Assembly: GCF_000024545.1 (NCBI RefSeq)
Contig: NC_013947.1
Coordinates: 1,612,001 to 1,676,000 of the forward strand
DNA: 64,000 nt
From: Stackebrandtia nassauensis DSM 44728
Lineage (GTDB): Bacteria > Actinomycetota > Actinomycetes > Mycobacteriales > Micromonosporaceae
Reading direction: 5' to 3'
The notes beneath the pieces are model-generated. The model ran no database searches and had not been told where the DNA came from. It saw only the letters and a program-made list of their open reading frames with translations. Below are positions 1 through 7,495 of the stretch, piece after piece. The position numbers and the translations under genes were made by a program. Each line of letters starts with the position of its first letter. Position 1 is the first letter of the stretch.

Positions 1-468
1 GCCGCCGACGGGTGGTCCGGCGATCACCGACAGGCCGCTCCAGGCCGACCAGCTGCCGATGGCCTTGGAGCGGGCTTCGCCGGAGAACATCGACGTCAAC
101 ACGGCCAGCACGTTGGGCAGCAGCAGCGCGGCCGCCGCGCCCTGGACCATCCGTCCGGCGATCAGCGTCGGCGCGTTGGGTGCCAGGGCGCAGATCGCGG
201 CGGCCAGGCCGAACGCGGCGGTGCCCCAGCGGAACACCCGCCAGCGTCCGTACACGTCGCCCAGGGCCCCGCCGACCAGCAGCAGGCTGCCCAGGGTGAC
301 CAGGAAGGCGGCCAGGACCCACTGTTGCGCCGACATGCCGACGTCGAGGGTCTCGGCGATGGACGACAGCGCGACGGTCGTCATGAGACTGTCCATGCCC
401 ACAAGGGAGGACGCGAGGATGCATGCCAGTAGTGCCAGTCGGGCTTGGGCGGGGCGGGGGGTGGTCAT
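1..468 (-). CDS. MFS multidrug efflux transporter, N-terminal part (cut by window edge)
   Basis: This is the first 156 residues of a major facilitator superfamily drug:proton antiporter, probably of the 14-helix EmrB/QacA type. The frame stays open to base 1, so the C-terminal part lies outside the window. Visible signs are hydrophobic helices from about residue 12, the early helix carrying GMDSLMTTVALSSIAETL, the loop GALGDVYGRWRVF (the conserved motif A region), and the helix-4 arginine in LIAGRMVQGAAAALLLPN. The ATG lies 12 bp after the stop of the MarR gene, so the two are read as one operon, the usual layout for a MarR-controlled efflux pump. The substrate cannot be told. Confidence 0.85.
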   Translation of the reverse strand, partial: MTTPRPAQARLALLACILASSLVGMDSLMTTVALSSIAETLDVGMSAQQWVLAAFLVTLGSLLLVGGALGDVYGRWRVFRWGTAAFGLAAAICALAPNAPTLIAGRMVQGAAAALLLPNVLAVLTSMFSGEARSKAIGSWSAWSGLSVIAGPPVGG

Positions 469-480
469 GCTGAGATCTTG

Positions 481-951
481 TCAGTCCTGGCGCTCCGCGT
501 CAGGGTGGACCGCGTCACGTATGACGCGCAGACCCGCGACCAGTGCGTCGAGTTGTTCGGGGCTGAGCAGTCCGGTGAACCAGCGTTCGATGGCGGCCAG
601 GTAGTCGGGCAGCACCTGCTCGATGCGTTGGCTTCCGGCGTCGGTGAGCACCGCGTAGGTGGTGCGGCGGTCGCCGGGGAAGGACTCCCGACGGGCCAGG
701 CCCAGGCGTTCCAGCCGGTCGACGAGCCGCGTGACGCCACTGGTGGACAGTTTGGTCTGGGCGGCCAGGTCGCTCATGCGCAGCCGCTGTCCGGTGGAGC
801 GGCTCAGTCGCAGCAGCGCGTTGAGGTCCAGTCCGGACAGTCCTCCCTTGCTCCAGGTGGGCTGGAGTTTGGCGACCAGTCCCTCGTGGGCCTCGAACAG
901 CAGGCCCATGGTGGTCAGTCGGGGGTCGGCGAGCAGTTCGGTGGCTTTCAT
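481..951 (-). CDS. MarR family transcriptional regulator
   Basis: A 156-residue protein of typical MarR length. It is a dimeric winged-helix regulator that usually represses its own operon until a small ligand binds. The winged helix spans about residues 38-110, with the recognition-helix segment KLSTSGVTRLVDRLERLGL followed by the wing R..FPGDRR.TYAVLT. Flanking helices would form the dimer interface. It is first in an operon with the MFS pump and divergent from the quinone-oxidoreductase-like gene. A 12-bp palindrome in the shared intergenic region is its likely operator. The ligand is unknown. Confidence 0.9.
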   Translation of the reverse strand: MKATELLADPRLTTMGLLFEAHEGLVAKLQPTWSKGGLSGLDLNALLRLSRSTGQRLRMSDLAAQTKLSTSGVTRLVDRLERLGLARRESFPGDRRTTYAVLTDAGSQRIEQVLPDYLAAIERWFTGLLSPEQLDALVAGLRVIRDAVHPDAERQD

Positions 952-1017
952 CCGGTGAGCCTACCCGAATTATTTGTCGCGCGGATAGTTGACGCGAGGA
1001 ATAACTTGGGCTATTAC

Positions 1018-1029
1018 TTGCTTAAGCAA
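1018..1029. promoter_or_regulatory. Candidate MarR operator (perfect 12-bp palindrome)
   Basis: TTGCTTAAGCAA is a perfect palindrome in an AT-rich stretch between the divergent MarR and oxidoreductase genes. MarR proteins bind such short palindromes. Its position 32 bp before the oxidoreductase ATG suits repression of that gene. Control of the MarR-MFS operon from the same site is inferred. Confidence 0.55.
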
Positions 1030-2710
1030 TATTCCGCACCGCAACTAAATGGAGATTCCCATGACCCGCATGTACGCGATCACCCAAGACGGCTTCGGCG
1101 GCCCGGAAGTGCTGCACCGCACCGAGACCGACCGCCCCACCCCCGGCCCGGACGACGTCCTGGTCAAGGTCCACGCCGCCGGGGTGAACCCGGTGGACAC
1201 CGCCGTGCGCGCCGGCTACTTCCCGCTGATCACCGAACCGCCGTTCGCGCTCGGCTGGGACGTGGCCGGAGTCGTCGAAGCCGTCGGCGCCAACGTGACC
1301 CGCTTCAGCGTCGGCGACGCCGTGTTCGGCATGCCGCTGTTCCCCGAGGCCGCCGGTGCCTACGCGCAGTACCTGACGGCACCCGCTGGGCAGCTGGTTC
1401 CCAAGCCCGACAGCCTGTCCATGGCCGAGGCGGGCGCGCTGCCACTGGCCGGACTCACCGCGTGGCAGGCCGTCGTCGACATCGCCGAGGTCGCCGCGGG
1501 CCAGCGGGTGCTCATCCACGCCGCCGCCGGGGGAGTGGGGCACCTGGCCGTCCAGATCGCGAAATCCCGTGGCGCCCATGTCATCGCCACCGCCCGCGCC
1601 GCCAACCACGAGCTCGTGAAGTCGCTGGGCGCCGACGAGGTCATCGACTACACCGCCGTCGACTTCACCACCGCGATCGAACCGGTGGACGTCGTGGTGG
1701 ACCTCGTCGGCGGCGACTACGCGCCCCGCTCGGCCCGCGTGCTGCGGCCCGGCGGGCTGCTGGTCACCACCGTGGGCCACAACCCCGGCATCACCGAAGT
1801 CGAGGCCGAACAGGCGGGCATCCGGTACGCCACGGTGTTCGTCATGCCCTCGGCGAAGAACCTGGCGGGGCTCAGCGCCCTGTCCGAGGCCGGTGAGCTG
1901 CGCGTCCACGTGGCCGAGCGGCTGCCTCTGGCCGAGGCCGCCAAGGCCCACGAACTGGCCGAGAGTGGCGGCGCCGTCGGCAAGACCGTCCTGATTCCCT
2001 AACGCGGGCCGCCCGGCCTGATCGAGTCGCTTCGCCGCCGACTCGATCAGGCCGGTGACGTGTTCGGGCCGGGTGAGGCTGACCAGGTGCCCCGCGCGCG
2101 GCACGACGGTGAGATCGCCGTCGCGGCAGGCCGCCAGGAACCGGTCCTCGTCGCCGCGCAGGTGATCGCGCTGACCGTTGACCAGCCACACCCGACCCGG
2201 GTAACTGGCCAGTGCGGTGAGCACGTCGAGTCCGACCAGCGCGTCGAGGACCTCGGGGACGACGTGGGTGAACAGCCCGCCCTCGCAGGCCATGTCGGCG
2301 GCCTGGCGGCCGAGCACCAGTCGCAATGCCTGCCGCTGCCACCATTGCCCGCGCTCGCCGCCGATACTGGCCAGTGCCCGGTACGGCCGGACCAGCCGGG
2401 GCGTCGGCACGGTGGTGCACCCGATCGCCATCAGCCCGGCGACCCGCTCGGGATGGCGGGCGGCCGTGGCGATGCCGACGTACCCGCCCAGCGATATCCC
2501 CGCGACCAGCGCCCGGGGGTGGGGGTCGATGGCCTCGGCGACGGCGTCGGCGGCGGCCTCGATGCTGAAGCGTTGCCCGGCACGGGTTCCGTGGCCGGGC
2601 AGATCGACCGCGACCACCGGACGTGTGGCGGCCAGGTGCTCGGCGTGGGAACGCCACATGCTGCCGCTCAGCCGGATGCCGTGGACGAGGACGACGGGGG
2701 TGGGGCTCAC
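1022..2710 (-). CDS. Alpha/beta hydrolase with anomalous antisense C-terminal extension
   Basis: The first ~232 residues are a complete alpha/beta hydrolase: oxyanion HG at 10-11, nucleophile Ser73 in GISLGG, acid Asp182 in NGQRDHL, and His208 in RAGHL. Substrate is not predictable. The fold is complete by about base 2010, but no in-frame stop follows. The frame continues another ~330 codons antisense to the whole upstream oxidoreductase gene and ends at 1022. That tail has the G/H/V/Q-rich composition of an antisense shadow and matches no fold. A TAG sits in another frame just past the hairpin, so a lost stop or a sequence frameshift is likely. It is divergent from a TetR gene, with operators between them. 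Confidence 0.7.
   Translation of the reverse strand: MSPTPVVLVHGIRLSGSMWRSHAEHLAATRPVVAVDLPGHGTRAGQRFSIEAAADAVAEAIDPHPRALVAGISLGGYVGIATAARHPERVAGLMAIGCTTVPTPRLVRPYRALASIGGERGQWWQRQALRLVLGRQAADMACEGGLFTHVVPEVLDALVGLDVLTALASYPGRVWLVNGQRDHLRGDEDRFLAACRDGDLTVVPRAGHLVSLTRPEHVTGLIESAAKRLDQAGRPALGNQDGLADGAATLGQFVGLGGLGQRQPLGHVDAQLTGLGQGAEPRQVLRRGHDEHRGVPDARLFGLDFGDAGVVAHGGDQQPAGPQHAGRAGRVVAADEVHHDVHRFDRGGEVDGGVVDDLVGAQRLHELVVGGAGGGDDMGATGFRDLDGQVPHSPGGGVDEHPLARGDLGDVDDGLPRGESGQWQRARLGHGQAVGLGNQLPSGCRQVLRVGTGGLGEQRHAEHGVADAEAGHVGADGFDDSGHVPAERERRFGDQREVAGAHGGVHRVHPGGVDLDQDVVRAGGGAVGLGAVQHFRAAEAVLGDRVHAGHGNLHLVAVRNIA
1061..2002 (+). CDS. NADP-dependent quinone oxidoreductase-like (zinc-less MDR family)
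   Basis: A 313-residue medium-chain dehydrogenase/reductase of the zinc-independent quinone oxidoreductase/enoyl reductase group, which uses NADPH to reduce quinones or enones. The N-terminal GroES-like domain contains the GWDVAGVVEAVG segment. The Rossmann domain has the AAGGVGHLAVQIA cofactor motif near residue 153, and the cysteine ligands of zinc enzymes are absent. The ATG at 1061 is chosen over an upstream ATG at 1049 because GGAG at 1051-1054 lies 6 bases before it. It is divergent from MarR, whose operator lies in its leader, suggesting a response to reactive organic compounds. Confidence 0.88.
   Translation: MTRMYAITQDGFGGPEVLHRTETDRPTPGPDDVLVKVHAAGVNPVDTAVRAGYFPLITEPPFALGWDVAGVVEAVGANVTRFSVGDAVFGMPLFPEAAGAYAQYLTAPAGQLVPKPDSLSMAEAGALPLAGLTAWQAVVDIAEVAAGQRVLIHAAAGGVGHLAVQIAKSRGAHVIATARAANHELVKSLGADEVIDYTAVDFTTAIEPVDVVVDLVGGDYAPRSARVLRPGGLLVTTVGHNPGITEVEAEQAGIRYATVFVMPSAKNLAGLSALSEAGELRVHVAERLPLAEAAKAHELAESGGAVGKTVLIP
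2013..2055. terminator. Bidirectional hairpin between converging genes
   Basis: Two perfectly complementary 17-base arms (2013-2029 and 2039-2055) enclose a 9-base loop just after the oxidoreductase stop. It is well placed as a terminator for both converging genes. The frame of the facing hydrolase runs through it without a stop. Confidence 0.75.
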
Positions 2711-2734
2711 GACTGCTCCTTCGGCTCGAAAAAC

Positions 2735-2755
2735 AACGCAACGGTGCGTTGCGTT
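2735..2755. promoter_or_regulatory. TetR operator 1 (perfect 9-3-9 inverted repeat)
   Basis: AACGCAACG, spacer GTG, then CGTTGCGTT form a perfect dyad about 25 bp upstream of the hydrolase start. Size and placement between a TetR gene and its divergent partner are typical of TetR-family operators. Confidence 0.75.
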
Positions 2756-2779
2756 TTACACTAGCCCTCGCCCAAACGA

Positions 2780-2800
2780 AACGCAACGTCGCGTAGCATT
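2780..2800. promoter_or_regulatory. TetR operator 2 (imperfect copy)
   Basis: The left half AACGCAACG is identical to operator 1. The right half CGTAGCATT matches the ideal dyad at 7 of 9 bases. It ends 6 bp before the TetR start codon, which suits autorepression. The two dyad centres are 45 bp apart. Confidence 0.65.
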
Positions 2801-2806
2801 TCTGCG

Positions 2807-3391
2807 GTGACCTCCCACACCCGCCGCCCCGGAACCGGCCCGCGGCAAGCTGAGCGGCTGTACCGCGTCGTCCTGGAACTGTTGCGCGAACACGGTTTCG
2901 ACGAGCTGGCCATCGAGACCGTCGCGCAGCGGGCCGGGGTCAACAAGACCACGATCTACCGCTGGTGGCCGTCCAAGGACGCCCTGGTCGCCGACGCGCT
3001 GATCCACTCCGAACTGCTCGACCTGGACGTTCCCGACACCGGCAGCCTGCGCGGCGACCTGACGGCCCTGGTGCGGCAGGTGCGGCTGCTGCTGTCGGGG
3101 GCCGACACCGCGCCCATCGCGACCTCGGTGTTCGCCGCGGCGGCCTCCCGACCCGAACTGGCGGGGCTGACGCGCGACTTCTTCGCCGACCGGCTCAGCC
3201 GCGAGCGCGTCGTCTTCGAGCGCGCCATCGCCCGAGGCGACATCCATCCCGACACCGACGTGACGTTGGCCGTCGACCTGGCGCTGGGAGCGGTGTGGAC
3301 CCGTGTCGTGCTGCGCCAGCAGGACGTCGGCGAAGCCTTCGACGCCGAGGTCACCGATCTGCTGCTGGCTGGACTGACGCCGCGAACCTAA
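2807..3391 (+). CDS. TetR family transcriptional regulator
   Basis: A 194-residue TetR/AcrR-type repressor. The N-terminal helix-turn-helix (about residues 20-65) reads FDELAIETVAQRAGVNKTTI and is followed by YRWWPSKDALVADAL, a very typical TetR signature. The remainder is the helical ligand-binding and dimer domain (TetR_C type). The GTG start lies only 6 bp beyond the second operator, so the transcript may have a very short leader. It most likely represses itself and the divergent hydrolase. The ligand is unknown. Confidence 0.92.
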   Translation: MTSHTRRPGTGPRQAERLYRVVLELLREHGFDELAIETVAQRAGVNKTTIYRWWPSKDALVADALIHSELLDLDVPDTGSLRGDLTALVRQVRLLLSGADTAPIATSVFAAAASRPELAGLTRDFFADRLSRERVVFERAIARGDIHPDTDVTLAVDLALGAVWTRVVLRQQDVGEAFDAEVTDLLLAGLTPRT

Positions 3392-3490
3392 CCGCCGCTC
3401 CGCGCCGCCGCCGAGCGCGCGATCGCGTCCCGCCCGGTCAATGTCCCGGTTTCGAGCGCGCCGCGTACGGGCGTCGGCGATGCTGCTGGC

Positions 3491-4222
3491 ATGGCGATCG
3501 TGCTGGCGCTGGCCGCGTTCGGGTCCACCCTCCTGGGTGGCCTGGTCGCGCTGCGAGCCCGCAACGCCCAGAACCTCGTCCTGGGCCTGGCCGCCGGAGT
3601 CATGCTCGGCGTGGTCGCCTTCGACCTGATGCCCGAAGCCCTCGACCAGGCACCCGCCGAGCTGTTCGGAGTGCCCGGACCGATGCTCACCGCCGCGGGC
3701 GGATTCCTCACCATCCACGTCATCGAACGCTCCCTGGCCATCCACCGTGGACACGAAGCCGAGTTCGGGGCCCACCAACACGGTCTGGAGTCCGTGGGCC
3801 TACTCGCCGGTTCCGGCCTGGTCGTCCACAGTGCCCTGGACGGCGTCGGCATCGGCCTGGCGTTCCAGGTCGACGCCTCGGTCGGCATCACCGTCGCCGT
3901 GGCCGTCATCGCCCACGACTTCGCCGACGGCTTCAACACCTTCACCATCACCACGCTGTACGGCAACGCCCGCAAACGCGCCCTGCTCCTGCTGTTCCTG
4001 GACGCGGTGGCCCCCGTCGCCGGAGCCCTGCTGGCCAGTCTGTTCACCGTCTCGCCCGCCGCGATCGGGCTCTACCTGGGCTACTTCGCCGGTTTCCTGC
4101 TGTACCTGGCCACATCGGACATACTCCCCGAGGCGCACGCCAAACGCCCCTCCCACCTGACGCTGCTGTGCACCGTCGCCGGGGTCGCGTTCATGTGGCT
4201 GGTCGTGGGACTCAGCCACTGA
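3491..4222 (+). CDS. ZIP family divalent metal transporter
   Basis: A 243-residue inner-membrane protein with about eight hydrophobic helices, matching the ZIP family, which imports zinc or related divalent metals. Helix 4 carries HSALDGVGIGLAF and helix 5 carries HDFADGFNTFT, the paired metal-binding helices of ZIP proteins. A short His-containing loop (EFGAHQHG) sits between helices 3 and 4. There is no clear Shine-Dalgarno sequence before the ATG. It is an isolated gene 100 bp after tetR, and no Zur-type palindrome was seen in that gap. Metal specificity is inferred from the family only. Confidence 0.87.
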   Translation: MAIVLALAAFGSTLLGGLVALRARNAQNLVLGLAAGVMLGVVAFDLMPEALDQAPAELFGVPGPMLTAAGGFLTIHVIERSLAIHRGHEAEFGAHQHGLESVGLLAGSGLVVHSALDGVGIGLAFQVDASVGITVAVAVIAHDFADGFNTFTITTLYGNARKRALLLLFLDAVAPVAGALLASLFTVSPAAIGLYLGYFAGFLLYLATSDILPEAHAKRPSHLTLLCTVAGVAFMWLVVGLSH

Positions 4223-4274
4223 TCCCTCCCGGCGGTGTGCGTAGAGTCAACGCCCACACGGACAGGATGGTGCG

Positions 4275-4991
4275 GTGCGGGCCCGATTCGAAGAACTCGA
4301 CTGGCGAGAGACCCCGATGGGGGAGCTGAGTCTGCGGCGGCGCGTCGAACCGTCGCTGAAGGTCGACGTGTACGAGGTCAAGCTCGGCGACGAGTTCCTG
4401 ATGTCGAGCCTGTTCACCGTCGCCGAGATCGAACTGGCGCGACTGGGTCTGGCCGCCGCTACCGGCACCGGCCTCGACGTCGTCGTGGGCGGGCTGGGCC
4501 TGGGCTACACCGCCCGGGCGGCCCTGGCCGACGAGCGGGTGGACCGGCTGCTGGTGGTCGAGGCGCTGGACGCCGTCATCGACTGGCACCAGCGCGAGCT
4601 GCTGCCGCACGCCGACGAACTCACCGGCGACGGCCGCACCGGCTTCGTCAACGGCGACTTCTTCGCGCTGGCCGCCGATCCGCGCGGTTTCGACCCCGCG
4701 ACCCCCGGCCGCCGGTTCGACGCGGTCCTGCTCGACGTCGACCATTCGCCCCGACACGTCCTGCACCCCTCCCACGCCGCCTTCTACACCCCCGACGGCC
4801 TGCGGGCCCTGGCCGCGCACCTGCACCCGGGCGGCGTGTTCGCGTTGTGGTCCAACGACCCGCCCGACGAACAGTTCACCGCCGTCCTGGGCGAGGTCTT
4901 CACCGATGTCGCCGCCCACGTCGTCAGTTTCCCCAACCACCTCCAGGACCGGGATTCGTCCAACACCGTCTACACCGCACGGACCCGCTGA
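4275..4991 (+). CDS. Spermidine synthase-like methyltransferase-fold protein
   Basis: A 238-residue protein of the spermidine/polyamine synthase family (aminopropyltransferases on the class I methyltransferase fold). The nucleotide-binding loop is VVVGGLGLGYTARAAL, followed by an acidic strand end (VVEALD) and the later motif LLDVDHSPRH. C-terminal strands read PGGVFALWSND. Many actinobacterial members lack proven aminopropyltransferase activity, so polyamine synthesis is uncertain. The GTG at 4275 is preceded by AGGA at 4264-4267. It appears monocistronic, between the ZIP and SDR genes. Confidence 0.75.
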   Translation: MRARFEELDWRETPMGELSLRRRVEPSLKVDVYEVKLGDEFLMSSLFTVAEIELARLGLAAATGTGLDVVVGGLGLGYTARAALADERVDRLLVVEALDAVIDWHQRELLPHADELTGDGRTGFVNGDFFALAADPRGFDPATPGRRFDAVLLDVDHSPRHVLHPSHAAFYTPDGLRALAAHLHPGGVFALWSNDPPDEQFTAVLGEVFTDVAAHVVSFPNHLQDRDSSNTVYTARTR

Positions 4992-5126
4992 TCCACTGTC
5001 ACCAGTGCTGTGGCGCCCGTCATAACGGCGACCGCAACCGGGACGAGAACACCGGGGTTCTTACCGGATGAGAACGCGAACCACGCGAACTCACCGATGA
5101 GACCCCTACGTTCTAAGGAATTCAGC

Positions 5127-5933
5127 ATGGATCTGCGACTGTCGGACCGCGTCGCCGTCGTCACCGGAGCCTCCAAGGGCATGGGCCTGGCCATCACGGC
5201 CACCTTGTTGTCCGAGGGCGCCAAGGTGATCGCCGTGTCGCGCAAGTCCAGTCCGGAACTGGACGCGCTGGCCGGGCCGCGACTGGTCCACGTGTCGGCC
5301 GACCTGACCAACCCCGAGGCGCCCGCTTCGGCCATCGCCAGCGCCGTGGAGGTGTTCGGCGGCGTCGACATTCTGGTCAACAACGCCGGTGGCCCGCCCC
5401 CGGGCACCAGCCTGCCCCGGTTCGGTTTCCTGACTCCCGACGACGCCGACTGGCGCGACATGTTCGAGTTCAACCTGTTCTCGGCCGTGCGCGCGATCCG
5501 CGCCGCGATCCCGGTGATGCTGGGCCGCGGCGGCGGCGCGATCGTCAACGTCTCCTCGACGCTGGCCCGGCAGCCCGGCGCGATGAACGTCGACTACTCG
5601 GCCGCCAAGGCCGGGCTCAACGCCGTCACCAAGTCGCTGTCGGAGGAGTTCGGCCCGCAGGGCATCCGCGTCAACACCGTGTCCCCGGGCCCGGTGCGCA
5701 CCGACTGGTGGACGAAGGACGGTGGCGCGGCCGACATCATCGCCGCCTCGGCGGGCATCGACCGTGACGCGGTGATGGACTCCGCCGCCCCGGAGATGAT
5801 GCGGCTGACCACCGGACGCCTCATCGACCCGCAGGAGGTCGCCGACGCGGTGGCCCTGCTGGTCTCGCCGCGCTCGGGCAGCACCACCGGCGCCGAGTAC
5901 ATCGTCGACGCCGGCGCTCTCAAAGAGCTGTAA
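5127..5933 (+). CDS. SDR family oxidoreductase
   Basis: A 268-residue classical short-chain dehydrogenase/reductase. The cofactor motif TGASKGMG lies near residue 13, NNAG follows near residue 88, the catalytic Tyr157 and Lys161 lie in YSAAK, and SPGPVRTDWW marks the cofactor-stabilising loop. Such enzymes reduce carbonyls or oxidise alcohols with NAD(P)H; the substrate is unknown. The ATG at 5127 is chosen because AAGGAA (5115-5120) lies at proper distance and the protein then begins at the usual family start; an upstream start would add 39 atypical residues. It stands alone. Confidence 0.92.
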   Translation: MDLRLSDRVAVVTGASKGMGLAITATLLSEGAKVIAVSRKSSPELDALAGPRLVHVSADLTNPEAPASAIASAVEVFGGVDILVNNAGGPPPGTSLPRFGFLTPDDADWRDMFEFNLFSAVRAIRAAIPVMLGRGGGAIVNVSSTLARQPGAMNVDYSAAKAGLNAVTKSLSEEFGPQGIRVNTVSPGPVRTDWWTKDGGAADIIAASAGIDRDAVMDSAAPEMMRLTTGRLIDPQEVADAVALLVSPRSGSTTGAEYIVDAGALKEL

Positions 5934-5996
5934 CAGCCATCGTGGGCGGCGGCCGATTTCCACCCGCCGCCCACACGAAGCGAAAGTTCAGGAATC

Positions 5997-6575
5997 GTGG
6001 ACGACATGACCGATCCGGTGGCCGAAGCCCTCGCCAAGGACCTCGACCACGGCTACCAGACCCTCTACGGCGAATACCGGGGCGTGGTGTTCTCGACCGC
6101 GCTGCGACTGGCGGGACGCTGGGCCGACGCCGAGGACATCGCCGCCGAGGCGTTCCTGCGGGCCTACCGGGCGCTTTTGGGCTACGACACCGACCGGCGC
6201 GCGTCCCTGCGCACCCGCGCCTGGCTGTTGACCATCGTGATGAACGTGTGGCGCAACCGGGTCCGTACGCTGGCCCGCAAGCCCCCGCCCGGCCCGATCG
6301 AGGACGCCCCCGAACCGGTGGACCCGTCCGAGACCGTCGAGGAAACCGCCGAACGCCACGACACCGGCGCCCAGCTGGCGCGACTGCTGACCGTACTGCC
6401 GCACCGGCAGCGGGAGGCCGTGGTGCTGCGGCACGTCGTCGATCTGCCGATCGACGAGATAGCCGAGATACTTGACATCCCACAGGGGACGGTCAAGTCC
6501 CATATCTCGCGCGGCCTGTCCCGGCTGCGCGCCGAAGTGACAACCACAGCGATCTCCGAAGGAGGCCAGTCATGA
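5997..6575 (+). CDS. ECF-type RNA polymerase sigma factor
   Basis: A 192-residue sigma factor with only regions 2 and 4, as in the ECF group. Region 2 includes DAEDIAAEAFLRAYRALL, which contacts core polymerase and the -10 element. Region 4 includes LPHRQREAVVLRHV and the helix-turn-helix IAEILDIPQGTVKSHISRGL, which binds the -35 element. The start is GTG 5997 (GTGGACGACATG), with an in-frame ATG 9 bases later. Its stop overlaps the alkyltransferase start by 4 bases, so the two are translationally coupled. No anti-sigma factor gene is adjacent. Confidence 0.92.
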   Translation: MDDMTDPVAEALAKDLDHGYQTLYGEYRGVVFSTALRLAGRWADAEDIAAEAFLRAYRALLGYDTDRRASLRTRAWLLTIVMNVWRNRVRTLARKPPPGPIEDAPEPVDPSETVEETAERHDTGAQLARLLTVLPHRQREAVVLRHVVDLPIDEIAEILDIPQGTVKSHISRGLSRLRAEVTTTAISEGGQS

Positions 6576-7132
6576 CCACACCTGACAAAGACCCACTGTT
6601 GGACGGCCTCGCCACGCTGGGCGTCGACGCTCCCGACACCCTGCTGGACCGGTTCGCCGCCCGCTGGACCAGTCTCGCCACCCCGATCGGCGAGCTCCGG
6701 GCCGCGTTCACCGACCACGGCATCGCGTTCGTCCGCCAGGCCACCGACGACTTCGGCGAGCAGTTCCGGCAGCGTTTCGCCCGGCCGTTGCTGCCCGCCC
6801 TGTCGGTCCCCGACGGCCTGGAGGCGGCCCTGGTCACCGGCGACGCGCGCGGCATTTCCGTCGACCTGCGCGAGCTGGGGGAGTTCCAGGAGTCGGTGTT
6901 GCTGGCGGCCCGCACCATCCCGCCCGGCCAGGTGCGGCCCTACGCGTGGATCGCCGCCGAGATCGGCCGCCCCAAAGCGGTCCGGGCGGTGGGAACGGCA
7001 CTGGCCAAGAACCCGGTCCCGCTGGTGATCCCGTGCCACCGCGTGGTGCGCACCGACGGCGGCGTCGGCCAGTACATCTTCGGCGCCGAAGCCAAGCAGC
7101 GGCTGCTGCGCTTCGAACACGCCGACATCTAA
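6572..7132 (+). CDS. ogt: Methylated-DNA--protein-cysteine S-methyltransferase (Ogt/MGMT family)
   Basis: A 186-residue suicide DNA-repair protein that removes O6-alkyl groups from guanine. The C-terminal domain carries the active-site motif PCHRVV (Cys155) and the preceding helix-turn-helix region AAEIGRPKAVRAVGTALAKNP. The N-terminal ~45 residues (DGLATLGVDAPDTLLDRFAARW) are additional to the core domain and unlike standard Ogt. Overlap with the ECF sigma gene suggests that the sigma factor controls alkylation repair, or that this protein also acts on the sigma factor; both are inference. A strong hairpin follows. Confidence 0.88.
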   Translation: MTTPDKDPLLDGLATLGVDAPDTLLDRFAARWTSLATPIGELRAAFTDHGIAFVRQATDDFGEQFRQRFARPLLPALSVPDGLEAALVTGDARGISVDLRELGEFQESVLLAARTIPPGQVRPYAWIAAEIGRPKAVRAVGTALAKNPVPLVIPCHRVVRTDGGVGQYIFGAEAKQRLLRFEHADI

Positions 7133-7137
7133 CAGCC

Positions 7138-7176
7138 ACACGGCTTGAGCTCGCGTTCAGTGGGCTCAAGCCGTGT
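7138..7176. terminator. Hairpin terminator after sigma-ogt, facing xre
   Basis: Perfect 13-base arms (7138-7150 and 7164-7176) with a 13-base loop start 6 bp after the ogt stop and end 9 bp before the stop of the converging XRE gene. It probably serves both directions. Confidence 0.8.
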
Positions 7177-7185
7177 TCCCACGCG

Positions 7186-7443
7186 CTACAGCGGGGCGGG
7201 TTGGGCGGTCGACTCGCGGACCAGCTCGTCCAGCGAGACGCCCAGCACCTCGGCGATCGCGGCCACCGTGAACAGCGCCGGGGTCGGGATGCGGCCGGTC
7301 TCGATCTTGCGCAGCGTCTCCACCGAGATCCCGGCGGCCGTGGCCACCTCCACCATGCTGCGGTCGCCGCGGCGTCGCCGCAGCAGCGCGCCCAGCCGGT
7401 TTCCTCGTTCGCGTTGGGTCGGGCCCAGGGGTTCACGCACCAT
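7186..7443 (-). CDS. XRE family transcriptional regulator
   Basis: An 85-residue protein made almost wholly of one helix-turn-helix XRE domain. It runs RLGALLRRRRGDRSMVEVA, then GISVETLRKIETGRIPTP with recognition helix around residues 50-60, and ends with VLGVSLDELVRE. The ATG at 7443 gives a normal XRE length. It is divergent from the methionine aminopeptidase gene, with a 10-bp palindrome between them. Control of map by this protein is inferred from position. Confidence 0.87.
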   Translation of the reverse strand: MVREPLGPTQRERGNRLGALLRRRRGDRSMVEVATAAGISVETLRKIETGRIPTPALFTVAAIAEVLGVSLDELVRESTAQPAPL

Positions 7444-7456
7444 ACCTGTGATAGTA

Positions 7457-7466
7457 ATACCGGTAT
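7457..7466. promoter_or_regulatory. Palindromic operator candidate between xre and map
   Basis: ATACCGGTAT is a perfect palindrome inside an AT-rich 53-bp divergent promoter region, the only such stretch locally. It is flanked by ATAGTAA and TAGTTAT. It is probably bound by the XRE protein. Confidence 0.45.
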
Positions 7467-7495
7467 AGTTATTGGTTGACCTCTTGGAGAACGAC

